A stretch of 61,976 nt of DNA, from contig CALZKF010000010.1 of NCBI GenBank assembly GCA_945787955.1, positions 1 through 61,976 of the forward strand. The letters run 5' to 3'. Below the pieces are notes generated by a model. That model was given only the letters and a program-made list of their open reading frames with translations, ran no database searches and was not told the origin of the DNA. Of the stretch, positions 9,357 to 17,719 are shown one piece after another. This DNA is from an uncultured Acidobacteriota bacterium. Its GTDB lineage: Bacteria; Acidobacteriota; Polarisedimenticolia; Polarisedimenticolales; Polarisedimenticolaceae. The translations under genes were made by a program, and so were the position numbers. Position 1 is the stretch's first letter; each line of letters begins with the position of its first letter.

Positions 9357-10787
9357 ATGTACAACTCATGGACCCTGCGAACCGCCGTCCTGCTTGTAAT
9401 CGCCGCCGTCGTTCCGGCGGCGAACGCAACCTTCAACGACGATTTCACCGGGAACACCTTGCGAGTCGATTACTTCCACACCGGTACCGCCGGCGAGGAG
9501 GTCTTCAGCCTGGACAGCATGCGGATCGAAGGTCCATGGCCCGGCAGCAAGGCCTGGCTGCTGGACGAAACCGACCTGGGGAAATACCAGGTAGAACTGG
9601 CCGACATGGCCACCCACAGGGTGATGTTCAGCCGTGGGTTCGCCAGCATCTTCGGTGAGTGGGAGACCACCGGCGAGGCGGCCTCAGGCACGTTCCGCAC
9701 CCTGGAAGAAGCGGTGCGGGTGCCCGAGCCGAAGCGCCCGGCCCAGCTGAGGTTGAGAAAGCGTACCGCCGATGGATCGTTCCGGGAGGTCTGGCAGGTC
9801 AAGGTCGATCCTGCATCCCGGTTCGTAGACCGTGCCCCCCTCCCCAAGGCCCGGGTGACGGCGCTTCTTGAGAACGGCGATCCGGCGGTGAAGGTCGATC
9901 TTCTGGTTCTGGGTGACGGCTACAGGTCGGAAGAGATGGGAAGTTACCGCAAGGCGGCTGAAGGGGTGGTGGAGGCCCTGTTCGCCGAAGAACCGTTCCG
10001 GTCCCGGAAGTCGGATTTCAACGTCTGGATCATCGAAACCCCGGCGGACCATTCCGGTGTCTCACGACCCAGGGCCGGCGTGTTCCGCAACTCCCCTCTG
10101 GGCGCCCGGTACAACTCCCTCGATTCGGAACGTTACATCCTGAGCCTGAAAGACCGGGCCTGGAGGGATGCGGCTGCCGCGGCGCCGTATGACACGGTGA
10201 TCATGCTGGTGAACGAGCGCAAGTACGGCGGTGGGGGCATCTTCAACCTGTACTCCACCGCGTCCGCCGGATCGGCCTTCGCGCCGTACCTGTATGTGCA
10301 CGAATTCGGCCACCACTTTGCAGGTCTGGGGGACGAGTACTACACCTCGCCGGTGTCCTACGAGTCCGATCCGAACGTCATCGTGGAGCCCTGGGAACCT
10401 AACTTGACCGCCCTCCCGGATCCGGGCCGGTTCAAATGGAGCGACTTGGTGGACGAGAACGTTCCGCTGCCCACGCCGTGGGAGAAGGAGGCATACGACA
10501 CCGCCTCCCGCGCCGTTCAGAAGCAGCGGGCCGGACTGAGGGCGTCGGGCGCCCCCGAGGAAACACTGGAAAAACTGTTTGTGGAGGAGCGGGAACGGTT
10601 CACGAAGCAGCTGGGTGCTGAGAAGTATGCCGGTCAAGTCGGCGCGTTCGAGGGTGCCGGGTATCAGTCCCGCGGACTGTATCGTCCCTCGGCCGACTGC
10701 ATCATGTTCACACGGGACAAGGTCGGGTTCTGCCCGGTCTGCAGCCGGGCGATCAGCCGGATGATCGACCTTCACACGAAGCACTAG
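9357..10787 (+). CDS. M64-family (IgA peptidase-type) zinc metallopeptidase, secreted
   Basis: A 476-residue secreted metallopeptidase. A signal peptide covers roughly residues 1-24 (AVLLVIAAVVPAANA). Residues to about 170 form a beta-rich N-terminal domain seen in M64 proteins. The catalytic domain contains LLVLGDGYRSEEM and the zinc motif HEFGHHFAGLGDEYY near residue 318, where H-E-x-x-H supplies two zinc ligands and the general base. The C-terminal CIMFTRDKVGFCPVCSRAI is also typical. The family is named for cleavage of immunoglobulin A, but environmental members are common and the substrate here is unknown. A good GAGGAG ribosome-binding site precedes ATG 9357. Confidence 0.9.
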   Translation: MYNSWTLRTAVLLVIAAVVPAANATFNDDFTGNTLRVDYFHTGTAGEEVFSLDSMRIEGPWPGSKAWLLDETDLGKYQVELADMATHRVMFSRGFASIFGEWETTGEAASGTFRTLEEAVRVPEPKRPAQLRLRKRTADGSFREVWQVKVDPASRFVDRAPLPKARVTALLENGDPAVKVDLLVLGDGYRSEEMGSYRKAAEGVVEALFAEEPFRSRKSDFNVWIIETPADHSGVSRPRAGVFRNSPLGARYNSLDSERYILSLKDRAWRDAAAAAPYDTVIMLVNERKYGGGGIFNLYSTASAGSAFAPYLYVHEFGHHFAGLGDEYYTSPVSYESDPNVIVEPWEPNLTALPDPGRFKWSDLVDENVPLPTPWEKEAYDTASRAVQKQRAGLRASGAPEETLEKLFVEERERFTKQLGAEKYAGQVGAFEGAGYQSRGLYRPSADCIMFTRDKVGFCPVCSRAISRMIDLHTKH

Positions 10788-10824
10788 AGTCGGAAACCGG
10801 CTTTACACTCCGGCTCCCGACTCT
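10786..10824. terminator. Hairpin between convergent genes, likely bidirectional terminator
   Basis: Eight-base perfect arms AGAGTCGG (10786-10793) and CCGACTCT (10817-10824) enclose a second inner pairing CCGG/CCGG. It lies between the stop of the M64 peptidase gene and the end of the leftward lipoprotein gene. There is no clear U-tract on either side, so intrinsic termination is plausible but not proven. Confidence 0.5.
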
Positions 10825-10846
10825 CAACCGTATCGAGCGTGCGCTT

Positions 10847-11302
10847 CTATTTCAGGAGCTTGGACGGATCGACCTCGGGAAGCTTCATCGCCATGAGCGA
10901 CTTCACCGGGGCTTCGTTGAACTTGTCCATGCAGTCGGCGGAGCAGAAATGCAGTTCATAGTCTCCCATGTTGGCGGCGTGAGCTGCGTCGCCGTCCATG
11001 GCCAGGGCGCAGCCGGGACACTTGGAAACCACCATGTCTTCGGCGCCATCCATGCCGTCGGCCTTGGCGAGCACCATCGCCGCCGCTTCGTTCATTTCCT
11101 CACCGGCCATGTCCATGGCGCCTTCCACCGATTCACCGGCCTGATCCATGGCGCCTTCCGCCGCCTCGCCGGCTTCCGCAGCCATGTCCTCTGCGGCTGA
11201 CTCGAGATCGGTGGTCTCACCGCCACCGCAACCGGTCAGTGTGATGGTGATCAGGGCGGACAACAGCAGAACAAACAGGTAGCGCACAGGCTTCGAATCC
11301 AT
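10847..11302 (-). CDS. Lipoprotein with helical linker and C-terminal Cys-rich metal-site domain
   Basis: A 151-residue lipoprotein. Residues 1-25 form a lipoprotein signal with lipobox LTGC. Residues 30-85 are a low-complexity Ala/Glu/Met/Gly helical stretch with repeated EGAMD blocks. The C-terminal part reads SKCPGCALAMDGD ... YELHFCSADCMDKFNE, a C-x2-C ... C-x3-C arrangement that resembles YHS/TRASH-type metal-sensing or metal-carrying domains. It may bind copper, zinc or iron at the outer surface of a membrane. The gene is divergent from the metal-uptake operon starting at 11565, which fits metal handling. Specific role is inference. Confidence 0.75.
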   Translation of the reverse strand: MDSKPVRYLFVLLLSALITITLTGCGGGETTDLESAAEDMAAEAGEAAEGAMDQAGESVEGAMDMAGEEMNEAAAMVLAKADGMDGAEDMVVSKCPGCALAMDGDAAHAANMGDYELHFCSADCMDKFNEAPVKSLMAMKLPEVDPSKLLK

Positions 11303-11483
11303 TTTTTTTCTCCTTTGCGGGTGAGGACCTGTCCGGCTCCCGGACAGGCCTTCCGCTGAGCCTGATCATCTTACATCGGATCGGGAAGTTGGCGTCTATC
11401 CACATGAATTGCGGATTTCCCAGACTTTTATAATATCTATAAGCCACTATTCTTATCTAATTCATATTTTAACTTTATTTAGA

Positions 11484-11512
11484 TGATACCCGGATAGAAA
11501 CAATCGTATAAT
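11484..11512 (+). promoter_or_regulatory. Candidate promoter of the metal-uptake operon
   Basis: The interval 11303-11564 between divergent genes holds no gene; about 11400-11515 is strikingly AT-rich compared with the rest of the window. A perfect TATAAT lies at 11507-11512, with only a weak -35 (TGATAC, 11484-11489) at 17-base spacing. This would give a leader of about 45 bases before ATG 11565. I could not see a convincing Zur or Fur palindrome. Confidence 0.35.
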
Positions 11513-11564
11513 TGTGGTATCGACATAAGCTACCGATCCCCCCAGCTACTGCGGGAGATATCGA

Positions 11565-13133
11565 ATGGAATTGCATACAACAGGTCCGGCCACAAAGTCG
11601 TGGCTCTATGGAGCTATGTCGCTATTCTCGTTTGCGGTGTTGTGGTCCGCAGCGCCGGCACTGGCCCAGTCCGGCACCGGGCCGACCAGGGAAACCGAAC
11701 CGATCGTCCTGACCGGATCGATGTTTCCCGATGTGACAGGTGACGTCATCGAACGCATGGCGGTGTACAGGTGGGACGATATCGGCCAGGTCTTCCTACT
11801 CATCCCGTTCCAGATCGACGAAAAGATGGATCAGGTGTTCAACCCGGGCACACAGTTCGAGATCACCCAGACCCTGTTCGACGTGAACGGTGAAGAAGAC
11901 GGCACCCTGGACTCCGATGACGAACTGGTATTCCTGTTCCAGGACGCCGGCCCCCTGGCGCCCCTCGAAGCGGACTGGCCCACCGGCACCAGTCTGATCC
12001 GGCATGAAATAGAGGTCACCAACCCGGACGAGCCTACCGACGTCCGCTACGTATACCTGTTCAGCCTTTCCAACTGGCAGGTCCCTTCCGGGTACGTCAA
12101 CTGGGCCGGAACCCAGTCCGCCGACATCTCCTCCTCCAGCTTCGAACTGGAGTACCTGGACCGCTGGCTGCTCCACGGCTACCGGGTCAACGCCCCGTGC
12201 GGCTCCGGGCTGGACCTGATCGATCGCCTCAAGACCCGCACCGGCGTCATCGGGAACCCGCTGACGGAAACCGAGGAAATGTGGAACAGCACGGCGATCT
12301 GGCTGGGCGGCAAGGTCGGCCCGGTCCGGGCGATCCGGAGCGTCCGGGGCGCCGCCAGTGCCATCAACACGTTCCACCACGACCTGGTCTACAACAACCT
12401 GTGGGAACGGGAGGTCACCCTCAGGGTCCACCCTCTCGGCCTGATCACCTATTATCTGGACTGGCTCCCCCAGACCGGGTTGACCTATTACGCCAACGAT
12501 TACCCCGACGGCCTGACTCTGGACGGCGATCCGAACCCGGGTGTGCCGCTGACCCGGGCCGACTGGGAACTGGTCCGATCTCCCGGCGGCGGCCTCGTGA
12601 TGCTGTCCTACTCGCTGCCTTCACCTTACGTGGACGCCATCAACCGTTACCACCTGGACGACGACAGCTTCGACGACTCCCCCAGCGGCGCCTATGATGA
12701 CGAAGACGACATGGCCATCGGCAACATCGGCCTGCAGGCGGTGAACTTCACCGGCGACGAAACCACAGCGGTCATTACCCGGTGGAGGACCTACCCCTTG
12801 TGCTCCGACACAGGCGACGCGGTCATGGGGGCCGAGTATCGCCATCTGTGGGACGTGCCGTTCACCCACTCCGTCACCCCCCAGTGGCGAACCCTGGGAC
12901 CGATCCGGAATTTGCTGAACACCAATGGTCCGGTGGAGACAACCCTGAGCTGGCCCGCCGTGAACGGCGCAGACGCCTACCGGGTTTACGTTTCGGACAC
13001 CGTGGATCTCCCCAGGGAATCCTGGACCCTGCTCACCGAAACCACAGACCTCACCACCACCGACCCGAAGGACCCGGTGAGCCGGTTCTACTCGGTGGTG
13101 CCGGTCTCCGGTGGCGACGAGGGCGACTGGTAG
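11565..13133 (+). CDS. Secreted protein of unknown function, first gene of metal-uptake operon
   Basis: A 522-residue exported protein not assigned to a family. A hydrophobic signal at about residues 14-35 ends in APALAQ. The mature part is Asp-rich and aromatic-rich, with acidic stretches such as FDVNGEEDGTLDSDDE and YDDEDDMAIG that could bind divalent cations. The last 80 residues (LSWPAVNGADAYRVYVS) look like a fibronectin type III or similar beta-sandwich. It lies 12 bases before the small His/Cys protein and is in line with the porin, binding protein and permease. It may therefore be a surface component of the metal system, though this rests on position only. Confidence 0.75.
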   Translation: MELHTTGPATKSWLYGAMSLFSFAVLWSAAPALAQSGTGPTRETEPIVLTGSMFPDVTGDVIERMAVYRWDDIGQVFLLIPFQIDEKMDQVFNPGTQFEITQTLFDVNGEEDGTLDSDDELVFLFQDAGPLAPLEADWPTGTSLIRHEIEVTNPDEPTDVRYVYLFSLSNWQVPSGYVNWAGTQSADISSSSFELEYLDRWLLHGYRVNAPCGSGLDLIDRLKTRTGVIGNPLTETEEMWNSTAIWLGGKVGPVRAIRSVRGAASAINTFHHDLVYNNLWEREVTLRVHPLGLITYYLDWLPQTGLTYYANDYPDGLTLDGDPNPGVPLTRADWELVRSPGGGLVMLSYSLPSPYVDAINRYHLDDDSFDDSPSGAYDDEDDMAIGNIGLQAVNFTGDETTAVITRWRTYPLCSDTGDAVMGAEYRHLWDVPFTHSVTPQWRTLGPIRNLLNTNGPVETTLSWPAVNGADAYRVYVSDTVDLPRESWTLLTETTDLTTTDPKDPVSRFYSVVPVSGGDEGDW

Positions 13134-13145
13134 TACGATAGTCTC

Positions 13146-13496
13146 ATGAACCGGCCGCGCTCATGGAAGCAGCCCTGGATCCAGGTGCTGGCACTGGCAG
13201 CCCTCCTGCTGCCGGCCGTGCTCGGCAGTGTGCCCGGTCTGCACACCCATCCTCCTGTTTGCTCCGAAACGGATCTGCCTGCCGCCTCGGAGAGCGCCGG
13301 CGGCGGCAGCGAATGTCCGTTCTGCGCCCTGAGCCGCAACCCGGTGCCGGCAGCCTCCGGCGGAGTGCCTGACAACTGCCGCTGCGAGACAAGCGCGGGC
13401 ATTTCATCCGGCGGCTACAGTCCCCCCTCAAGGCCATTGCCGGCGGATACCGCCCCACGGGCCCCTCCTGTCCACGATTCAAACTGGAACGTCTGA
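13146..13496 (+). CDS. Small exported His/Cys protein of metal-uptake operon
   Basis: A 116-residue protein with an N-terminal hydrophobic helix (about 10-28), then VPGLHTHPPVC, SECPFCALS and DNCRCET. The His-x-His plus CPFC pattern resembles DUF2946-type and other small metal-linked membrane proteins, which often sit next to metal transporters, but I cannot confirm family membership. The C-terminal 30 residues are Pro/Ser-rich. It lies 12 bases after the secreted protein and 59 bases before the porin gene. A role in capturing or sensing zinc or copper is inferred. Confidence 0.6.
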   Translation: MNRPRSWKQPWIQVLALAALLLPAVLGSVPGLHTHPPVCSETDLPAASESAGGGSECPFCALSRNPVPAASGGVPDNCRCETSAGISSGGYSPPSRPLPADTAPRAPPVHDSNWNV

Positions 13497-13555
13497 TCCG
13501 GAAACCGGCTCCACCGGAGCCGGACAATTTGAATCGATGACAGGAGATACACACC

Positions 13556-14914
13556 ATGAGTACTCACAGAAGCGTCGGCGCAGCCGTCCTGCTGGCGGCC
13601 GCCCTGCTCCTGCCGACCGGCGCCGGCGCCCAGGACGATGACCGGGACGAGGAACTGCAGCGCCTCAAGGAGCAGATCGAAGAACTTCAGAAACGGCTTG
13701 CCGCCCTGGAGCAACAGGTTGCCGAGACCGGGGACGATGAACTGGGAGCGCTGTTGCAGGAGGCCCGCCAGGCAGGTGGCCGGGGAGACGACTCCCAACC
13801 TGTGAAGGAACCCGGCCCGGGCGGGTCGGGCCAGCGCAACCTGTCGGCCATGAACCCTGAGATCAGTTTTCTCGGCGACTTCTCCTACGGCTGGAGTGAT
13901 GGACCTGTAAGGGACGAGTTCCTCCTGCGAGGTGCGGAGTTGTCATTCCAGGCTCCGCTGGATCCGTACACCCGTTTCAAAGCCACTCTCGCCGGGCACC
14001 AGGAACCGGCCGGGCTGGAATTCGGAGAAGACCCGACCGCTGACGGCCATGCCCACGGAGAGGAGATCTCGATCAATCTGGAAGAAGTCTACATGGAGTG
14101 GATCGGACTCCCCCTCCACACCGGCGTGCGGCTGGGGAAATTCCGGCAGCAGTTCGGCACCCTGAACCGCTGGCACCCACACGCCCTGCCCAGCGCCGAC
14201 AGCCCCCTGGCGCTGCAGAACGTGTTCGGCCATGAAGGCCTGATCGGTCTCGGCGTCGGTATCGACTTCCGACTCCCCGGGATCTGGGCCGGCAGCAACG
14301 GGCTGACCGTTGAGGTCACCAACGCCGACAACAGCCTGGCGTTCGCCGGCGCCCACTTCAGTGATCCTTCGTTCCTGTTGCGACACACCGGTTTCTTCGA
14401 TCTGGGTCCATGGTCGTACCTGGAGCTGGGGTTCAACGGGATGACAGGCCCCAACAACGAAGAAGGCGATCGGGATACACGCATCGGGAGTTTTGACTTC
14501 AATTACCTTTGGGAACCTGAGGGGAAAGGGAAATACCGCGGCCTGGAACTCCGCGGAGAGTTCATCCGCAGCCTGTTCGAGGAGGAGGACGGCAGTATCG
14601 TCGGCGCCAACTCCTGGTACACATACGTGCAATGGCAACTGGCCCGGAACTGGTTCATCGGGATGCGGTACGACGATACGGAGCTGATGTCGGACCGGGT
14701 TGCCAAGGATCCGGACGTGCCGTTCGTCCCGGGGATGGGTGAAACCGCTCTCACCGGATTCGTCACGTTCTGGCAGAGCGAATACGTCAGGCTGCGGTTC
14801 CAGGTACAGAACGCCGACCGGGATGTGGCGCTGGCCACAGGACCGATGGACGATACCCGGGCCTGGCTGCAGGTTACGTTCGCCGCCGGTCCTCACAAAC
14901 ACGAAAGCTACTAG
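13556..14914 (+). CDS. Outer-membrane porin-like protein with N-terminal coiled coil
   Basis: A 452-residue protein: signal peptide to about residue 25 (ending GAGAQ), a coiled-coil segment RLKEQIEELQKRLAALEQQ at about 35-60, a Gly/Pro linker, then a long alternating beta pattern from about 105 to the end, typical of phosphate-selective-porin-like barrels. The His/Asp-rich loop GEDPTADGHAHGEE could bind a metal, and the C-terminus is GPHKHESY. Barrels of this kind lie next to ZnuA-like genes in several phyla and are taken to bring zinc across the outer membrane. A clear AGGAG precedes the ATG. Confidence 0.78.
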   Translation: MSTHRSVGAAVLLAAALLLPTGAGAQDDDRDEELQRLKEQIEELQKRLAALEQQVAETGDDELGALLQEARQAGGRGDDSQPVKEPGPGGSGQRNLSAMNPEISFLGDFSYGWSDGPVRDEFLLRGAELSFQAPLDPYTRFKATLAGHQEPAGLEFGEDPTADGHAHGEEISINLEEVYMEWIGLPLHTGVRLGKFRQQFGTLNRWHPHALPSADSPLALQNVFGHEGLIGLGVGIDFRLPGIWAGSNGLTVEVTNADNSLAFAGAHFSDPSFLLRHTGFFDLGPWSYLELGFNGMTGPNNEEGDRDTRIGSFDFNYLWEPEGKGKYRGLELRGEFIRSLFEEEDGSIVGANSWYTYVQWQLARNWFIGMRYDDTELMSDRVAKDPDVPFVPGMGETALTGFVTFWQSEYVRLRFQVQNADRDVALATGPMDDTRAWLQVTFAAGPHKHESY

Positions 14915-14924
14915 GGAGGCGATC

Positions 14925-15962
14925 ATGAGAACCGTCACACTGTTGTTGCTCACCGCCCTCGCCTTGACTCCCGGCAACGCTGCCGACCGGCTCCTGGTTG
15001 TCACCACCATGCCCGATTACGCATGGCTGGCTTCCGAAATCGGCGGCAACCGTGTGGAAGTGCACGCCATAGCCGCCGGTAACCAGGATGTGCACTTCAT
15101 CCGGCCCCGGCCCTCTTACAGCGCCCTGATGCGCAAGGCCGACCTGTTCGTCACCACCGGGCTGGACCTGGAACTGTGGGTTCCGACCCTGCTGGACTCG
15201 GCGGGCAACCGCCGGATCCTGGAAGGCTCACCGGGATACGTGGCAGCCTGGCGAGGGGTTCCCCTGGGGGACGTGCCGACCATGGCATCCAGAACCGAAG
15301 GGGATGTCCACGTGTACGGCAACCCCCACATCCAGACCAGTCCGTTGAACATGATCGACGTGGCCGGGAACATCCTGGAAGGACTGCAACGGATCGATCC
15401 CGGATCGTCGGATCTCTATCAGGCCAACGCCACGACCCTTGCCGATCGCCTGCACCGGCAGGTGTTCGGCAATGAGCTGGTGGACCTCCTGGGTGGGGAG
15501 ATCCTGACCAACCTGTCCAGGAAAGGCACCTTGTGGAGCTATCTGGCAGGCAGGGAGTACCCGAGGGGAAGCGGCAGGATGCTGCTGGACCGGCTGGGAG
15601 GCTGGCTGAAAAAGGCCGAGCCTCTCCGGGGCAGGAAGATCATCGCGTACCACAAAAACTGGATCTACCTGGCCGAGCTTCTGGACCTGGATATCCGGGG
15701 ATACATCGAACCGAAACCGGGAATCCCGCCGACTCCCAGGCATGTGGAGGAGGTCATGCGGTTGATCCGGAACGAGGACATCCGGGTCATCCTGGCCGCC
15801 AGTTACTTCGACCCGGTGAAGCCGGAATCGATCGCGGAACGGACCGGAGCCAAAGCGGTCATCGTCCCCATGGGGTCCGGCACCGCAGGCATTGATGGGT
15901 ATGATGCACTGGTCGATTTCTGGATCGACAGCCTCCTCAGCGGATTCGGAGTACAGCCGTGA
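14925..15962 (+). CDS. znuA: ZnuA-type metal ABC transporter substrate-binding protein
   Basis: A 345-residue cluster A-I periplasmic binding protein for zinc or manganese. The ATG at 14925 is preceded by GGGAGG and starts a signal peptide ending GNAA; the frame is open further upstream but lies inside the porin gene. Likely metal ligands are visible: His in GNQDVHFIRPRPSY, His in GNPHIQTSPL, His in KIIAYHKNWIYLAE and Asp in ASYFDP. There is no His-rich loop as in many zinc-specific members, so manganese cannot be excluded. The stop overlaps the permease start by four bases. Confidence 0.88.
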   Translation: MRTVTLLLLTALALTPGNAADRLLVVTTMPDYAWLASEIGGNRVEVHAIAAGNQDVHFIRPRPSYSALMRKADLFVTTGLDLELWVPTLLDSAGNRRILEGSPGYVAAWRGVPLGDVPTMASRTEGDVHVYGNPHIQTSPLNMIDVAGNILEGLQRIDPGSSDLYQANATTLADRLHRQVFGNELVDLLGGEILTNLSRKGTLWSYLAGREYPRGSGRMLLDRLGGWLKKAEPLRGRKIIAYHKNWIYLAELLDLDIRGYIEPKPGIPPTPRHVEEVMRLIRNEDIRVILAASYFDPVKPESIAERTGAKAVIVPMGSGTAGIDGYDALVDFWIDSLLSGFGVQP

Positions 15963-17185
15963 CCGACATGCTCAGCCTTATGGCGGCGCCGTTCGCCGCC
16001 TGCGCCGTCCTGGTCGGCATCCACGCCTACCTGGGGATGCACGTCATCCAGCGCAAGGTGATATTCGTCGACCTGGCGCTGGCCCAGCTGGCCGCCCTGG
16101 GGGCGACCTTCGGCTTCTTCATCGGCGCCGGCCACTCCGGACCGGGGACCTACCTGTTCAGCCTGGGATTCGCCCTGGTCGGCGCCGCCATTTTCGCCAT
16201 GACCCGGATGCGCCACGCCCAGGTTCCCCAGGAGGCGATCATCGGGATCGTATACGCCGTAGCCCTGGCGGCGGCGATCCTGGTGGCGGACCGTGCTCCG
16301 GAAGGAGCGGAACATATCAAGGAGACTCTGGCCGGCACCATCCTGTGGGTGACCTGGCCGACCATCGGCAAGACCGCCCTGATCTATGCCGGGATCGGAC
16401 TCTTGCACATCGTGTTCCGCAAACGGTTTTTCCAGATCTCGTTCCGGCCGGAGGAAGCGTACGGGGAGAACCGCCGGGTTCGTTTGTGGGATTTCCTGTT
16501 CTACCTGACCTTCGCCTTCGTCATCACCTCGTCGGTGGCGATCGCCGGTGTCCTGCTGGTGTTCTCGTTCCTGGTGATTCCGGCGGTGATCGCCAACCTG
16601 TTCGCCCGGCGGATCGGCCCTCGCCTGGCCATCGGCTGGTCCGTCGGCATCGCCGCCTGCCTGCTGGGGCTGGCAGGATCGTACCGCATGGACATGCCTT
16701 CCGGACCGGCTGTTGTGACCTCCCTCGGTGTGACCCTGATACTGGCCGCCCTGGTGTTCTATATCCGGAACGCTCCAAAAAGAAGGACCGCGGTCATGAA
16801 GACAGCCGCCGGGATCATCGCCGTCGCCGTACTTGTCGCCGGCATGTTCCTGGCATTCGGGGAACACGGCTTCCTGGCCATCGACCATGAACACGACTGG
16901 GAGGCCGAAGCCGCCCAAACGACCCGTGCAGGGGCTAGAGAGTCGACCGACCCGCTGGAGCAACTGAATCTGGCCGCGGACCTCATCGAGGCGGGCGACC
17001 GCCACGGTCTGGAGGTCGCCCTCGATCTCCTGTCGGGGAACACACCGCCGTTGATCCGTGACGAAGCGTACGCTCTGCTCCAGGAAGCGACCGGCCAGGA
17101 GTTCGGTTACGACCCGTTCGGGGCGGATGCCGACAACATACCGGCCATCCAGCGGATCTCCCAAGCGGTCGGTGCGATGGACTAA
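15959..17185 (+). CDS. znuB: Metal ABC transporter permease (ABC-3 family) with C-terminal extension
   Basis: A 408-residue inner-membrane permease. Residues 1-270 show eight or nine hydrophobic helices with ABC-3 hallmarks: VIFVDLALAQLAALG, AIIGIVYAVALAAAIL and VAIAGVLLVFSFLVIPAVIA. One extra helix follows at about 280-305, then a soluble tail of about 100 residues with His-Glu-His (IDHEHDW) and helical repeat-like sequence. Ordinary ZnuB proteins stop at about 260-290 residues, so the extension is unusual. No ZnuC ATPase gene lies in this operon, so the ATPase must be encoded elsewhere. The stop codon overlaps that of the convergent gene. Confidence 0.85.
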   Translation: MTDMLSLMAAPFAACAVLVGIHAYLGMHVIQRKVIFVDLALAQLAALGATFGFFIGAGHSGPGTYLFSLGFALVGAAIFAMTRMRHAQVPQEAIIGIVYAVALAAAILVADRAPEGAEHIKETLAGTILWVTWPTIGKTALIYAGIGLLHIVFRKRFFQISFRPEEAYGENRRVRLWDFLFYLTFAFVITSSVAIAGVLLVFSFLVIPAVIANLFARRIGPRLAIGWSVGIAACLLGLAGSYRMDMPSGPAVVTSLGVTLILAALVFYIRNAPKRRTAVMKTAAGIIAVAVLVAGMFLAFGEHGFLAIDHEHDWEAEAAQTTRAGARESTDPLEQLNLAADLIEAGDRHGLEVALDLLSGNTPPLIRDEAYALLQEATGQEFGYDPFGADADNIPAIQRISQAVGAMD

Positions 17186-17403
17186 CGCCCGGAACGGGTG
17201 TACCAGCGGTACAGCAGGAGCCTGAGGCAGGCGATAGCCGGGACCATCACGATCAGGAACGTGGGGACGTTCCCGGCGGCGAACTCCCTGACGATCATCC
17301 CGATCCAGAGAACGCCCACGGCGATGAGGGTCCCACGGTTCGCCTTGAGCCAGCCTTCACGCTGCCTTTCATCCATCCCGATCAGATCCATTTCCGTTTT
17401 CAT
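17182..17403 (-). CDS. Small two-helix membrane protein paired with XRE regulator
   Basis: A 73-residue protein with two hydrophobic segments (GTLIAVGVLWIGMIV and FLIVMVPAIACLRLLLY) separated by a short loop. It overlaps the preceding XRE regulator gene by four bases and must be cotranscribed with it. Pairs of a small XRE regulator and a small membrane protein are common, and the membrane partner may sense envelope state, but there is no direct evidence here. Its stop codon overlaps the stop of the convergent metal permease gene in a CTAA tetranucleotide. Confidence 0.72.
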   Translation of the reverse strand: MKTEMDLIGMDERQREGWLKANRGTLIAVGVLWIGMIVREFAAGNVPTFLIVMVPAIACLRLLLYRWYTRSGR

Positions 17404-17618
17404 GGCGCCTTCTCCTGTTCGCCCTGGAGTTCGAACAGTTCATCCACTTTCATTCCCAGAGCCCGGGCGATCTTCAAGGCCAGCACCGTAGACGGGACAT
17501 AGTGCCCCTTCTCAATAGCCAGGATCGTCTGCCGCCGGACCCCAACCCGACCGGCCAGGTCCTCCTGGGTCAGGTTGAGCCGTGCCCGGTGCTGCTTGAG
17601 ATGGGTTTTGAGTTCCAT
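17400..17618 (-). CDS. XRE-family helix-turn-helix transcriptional regulator
   Basis: A 72-residue Cro/C1-type DNA-binding protein that is essentially only the HTH domain: LKTHLKQHRARLNLTQEDLA, then VRRQTILAIEKGHYVPS as the recognition helix region, then LALKIARALGMKVDELFEL. I chose ATG 17618, where the domain starts; the open frame runs to 17726 but covers the promoter. The start is only six bases downstream of a good -10 element, so the message is probably leaderless. It likely represses itself through palindromes in that promoter. Confidence 0.88.
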   Translation of the reverse strand: MELKTHLKQHRARLNLTQEDLAGRVGVRRQTILAIEKGHYVPSTVLALKIARALGMKVDELFELQGEQEKAP

Positions 17619-17624
17619 ATTCAA

Positions 17625-17665
17625 AATGTACGCTATACCGTACAATATGTCAAATATACAGTACA
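17625..17665 (-). promoter_or_regulatory. XRE gene promoter with two tandem palindromic operators
   Basis: On the minus strand a consensus TTGACA (17648-17653), a 17-base spacer and TACATT (17625-17630) lead directly into the ATG at 17618. The palindrome TGTACGCTATACCGTACA (17627-17644, one mismatched pair) fills the spacer. A second, weaker one, TGTCAAATATACAGTACA (17648-17665), covers the -35. Their starts are 21 bases apart, two helical turns, so bound dimers would sit on the same face of DNA. Confidence 0.7.
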
Positions 17666-17719
17666 GATAGAAAATCTCCGTTTCAGGCCTGCGTGAATAA
17701 AACGCTCTTTTAAATGTAG

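Noticed and set aside
15803-17164. Minus-strand open frame of 453 codons antisense to znuA and the permease
   Set aside because: Antisense to well-supported transporter genes; sequence is Gly/Gln/Arg-rich with no family features.
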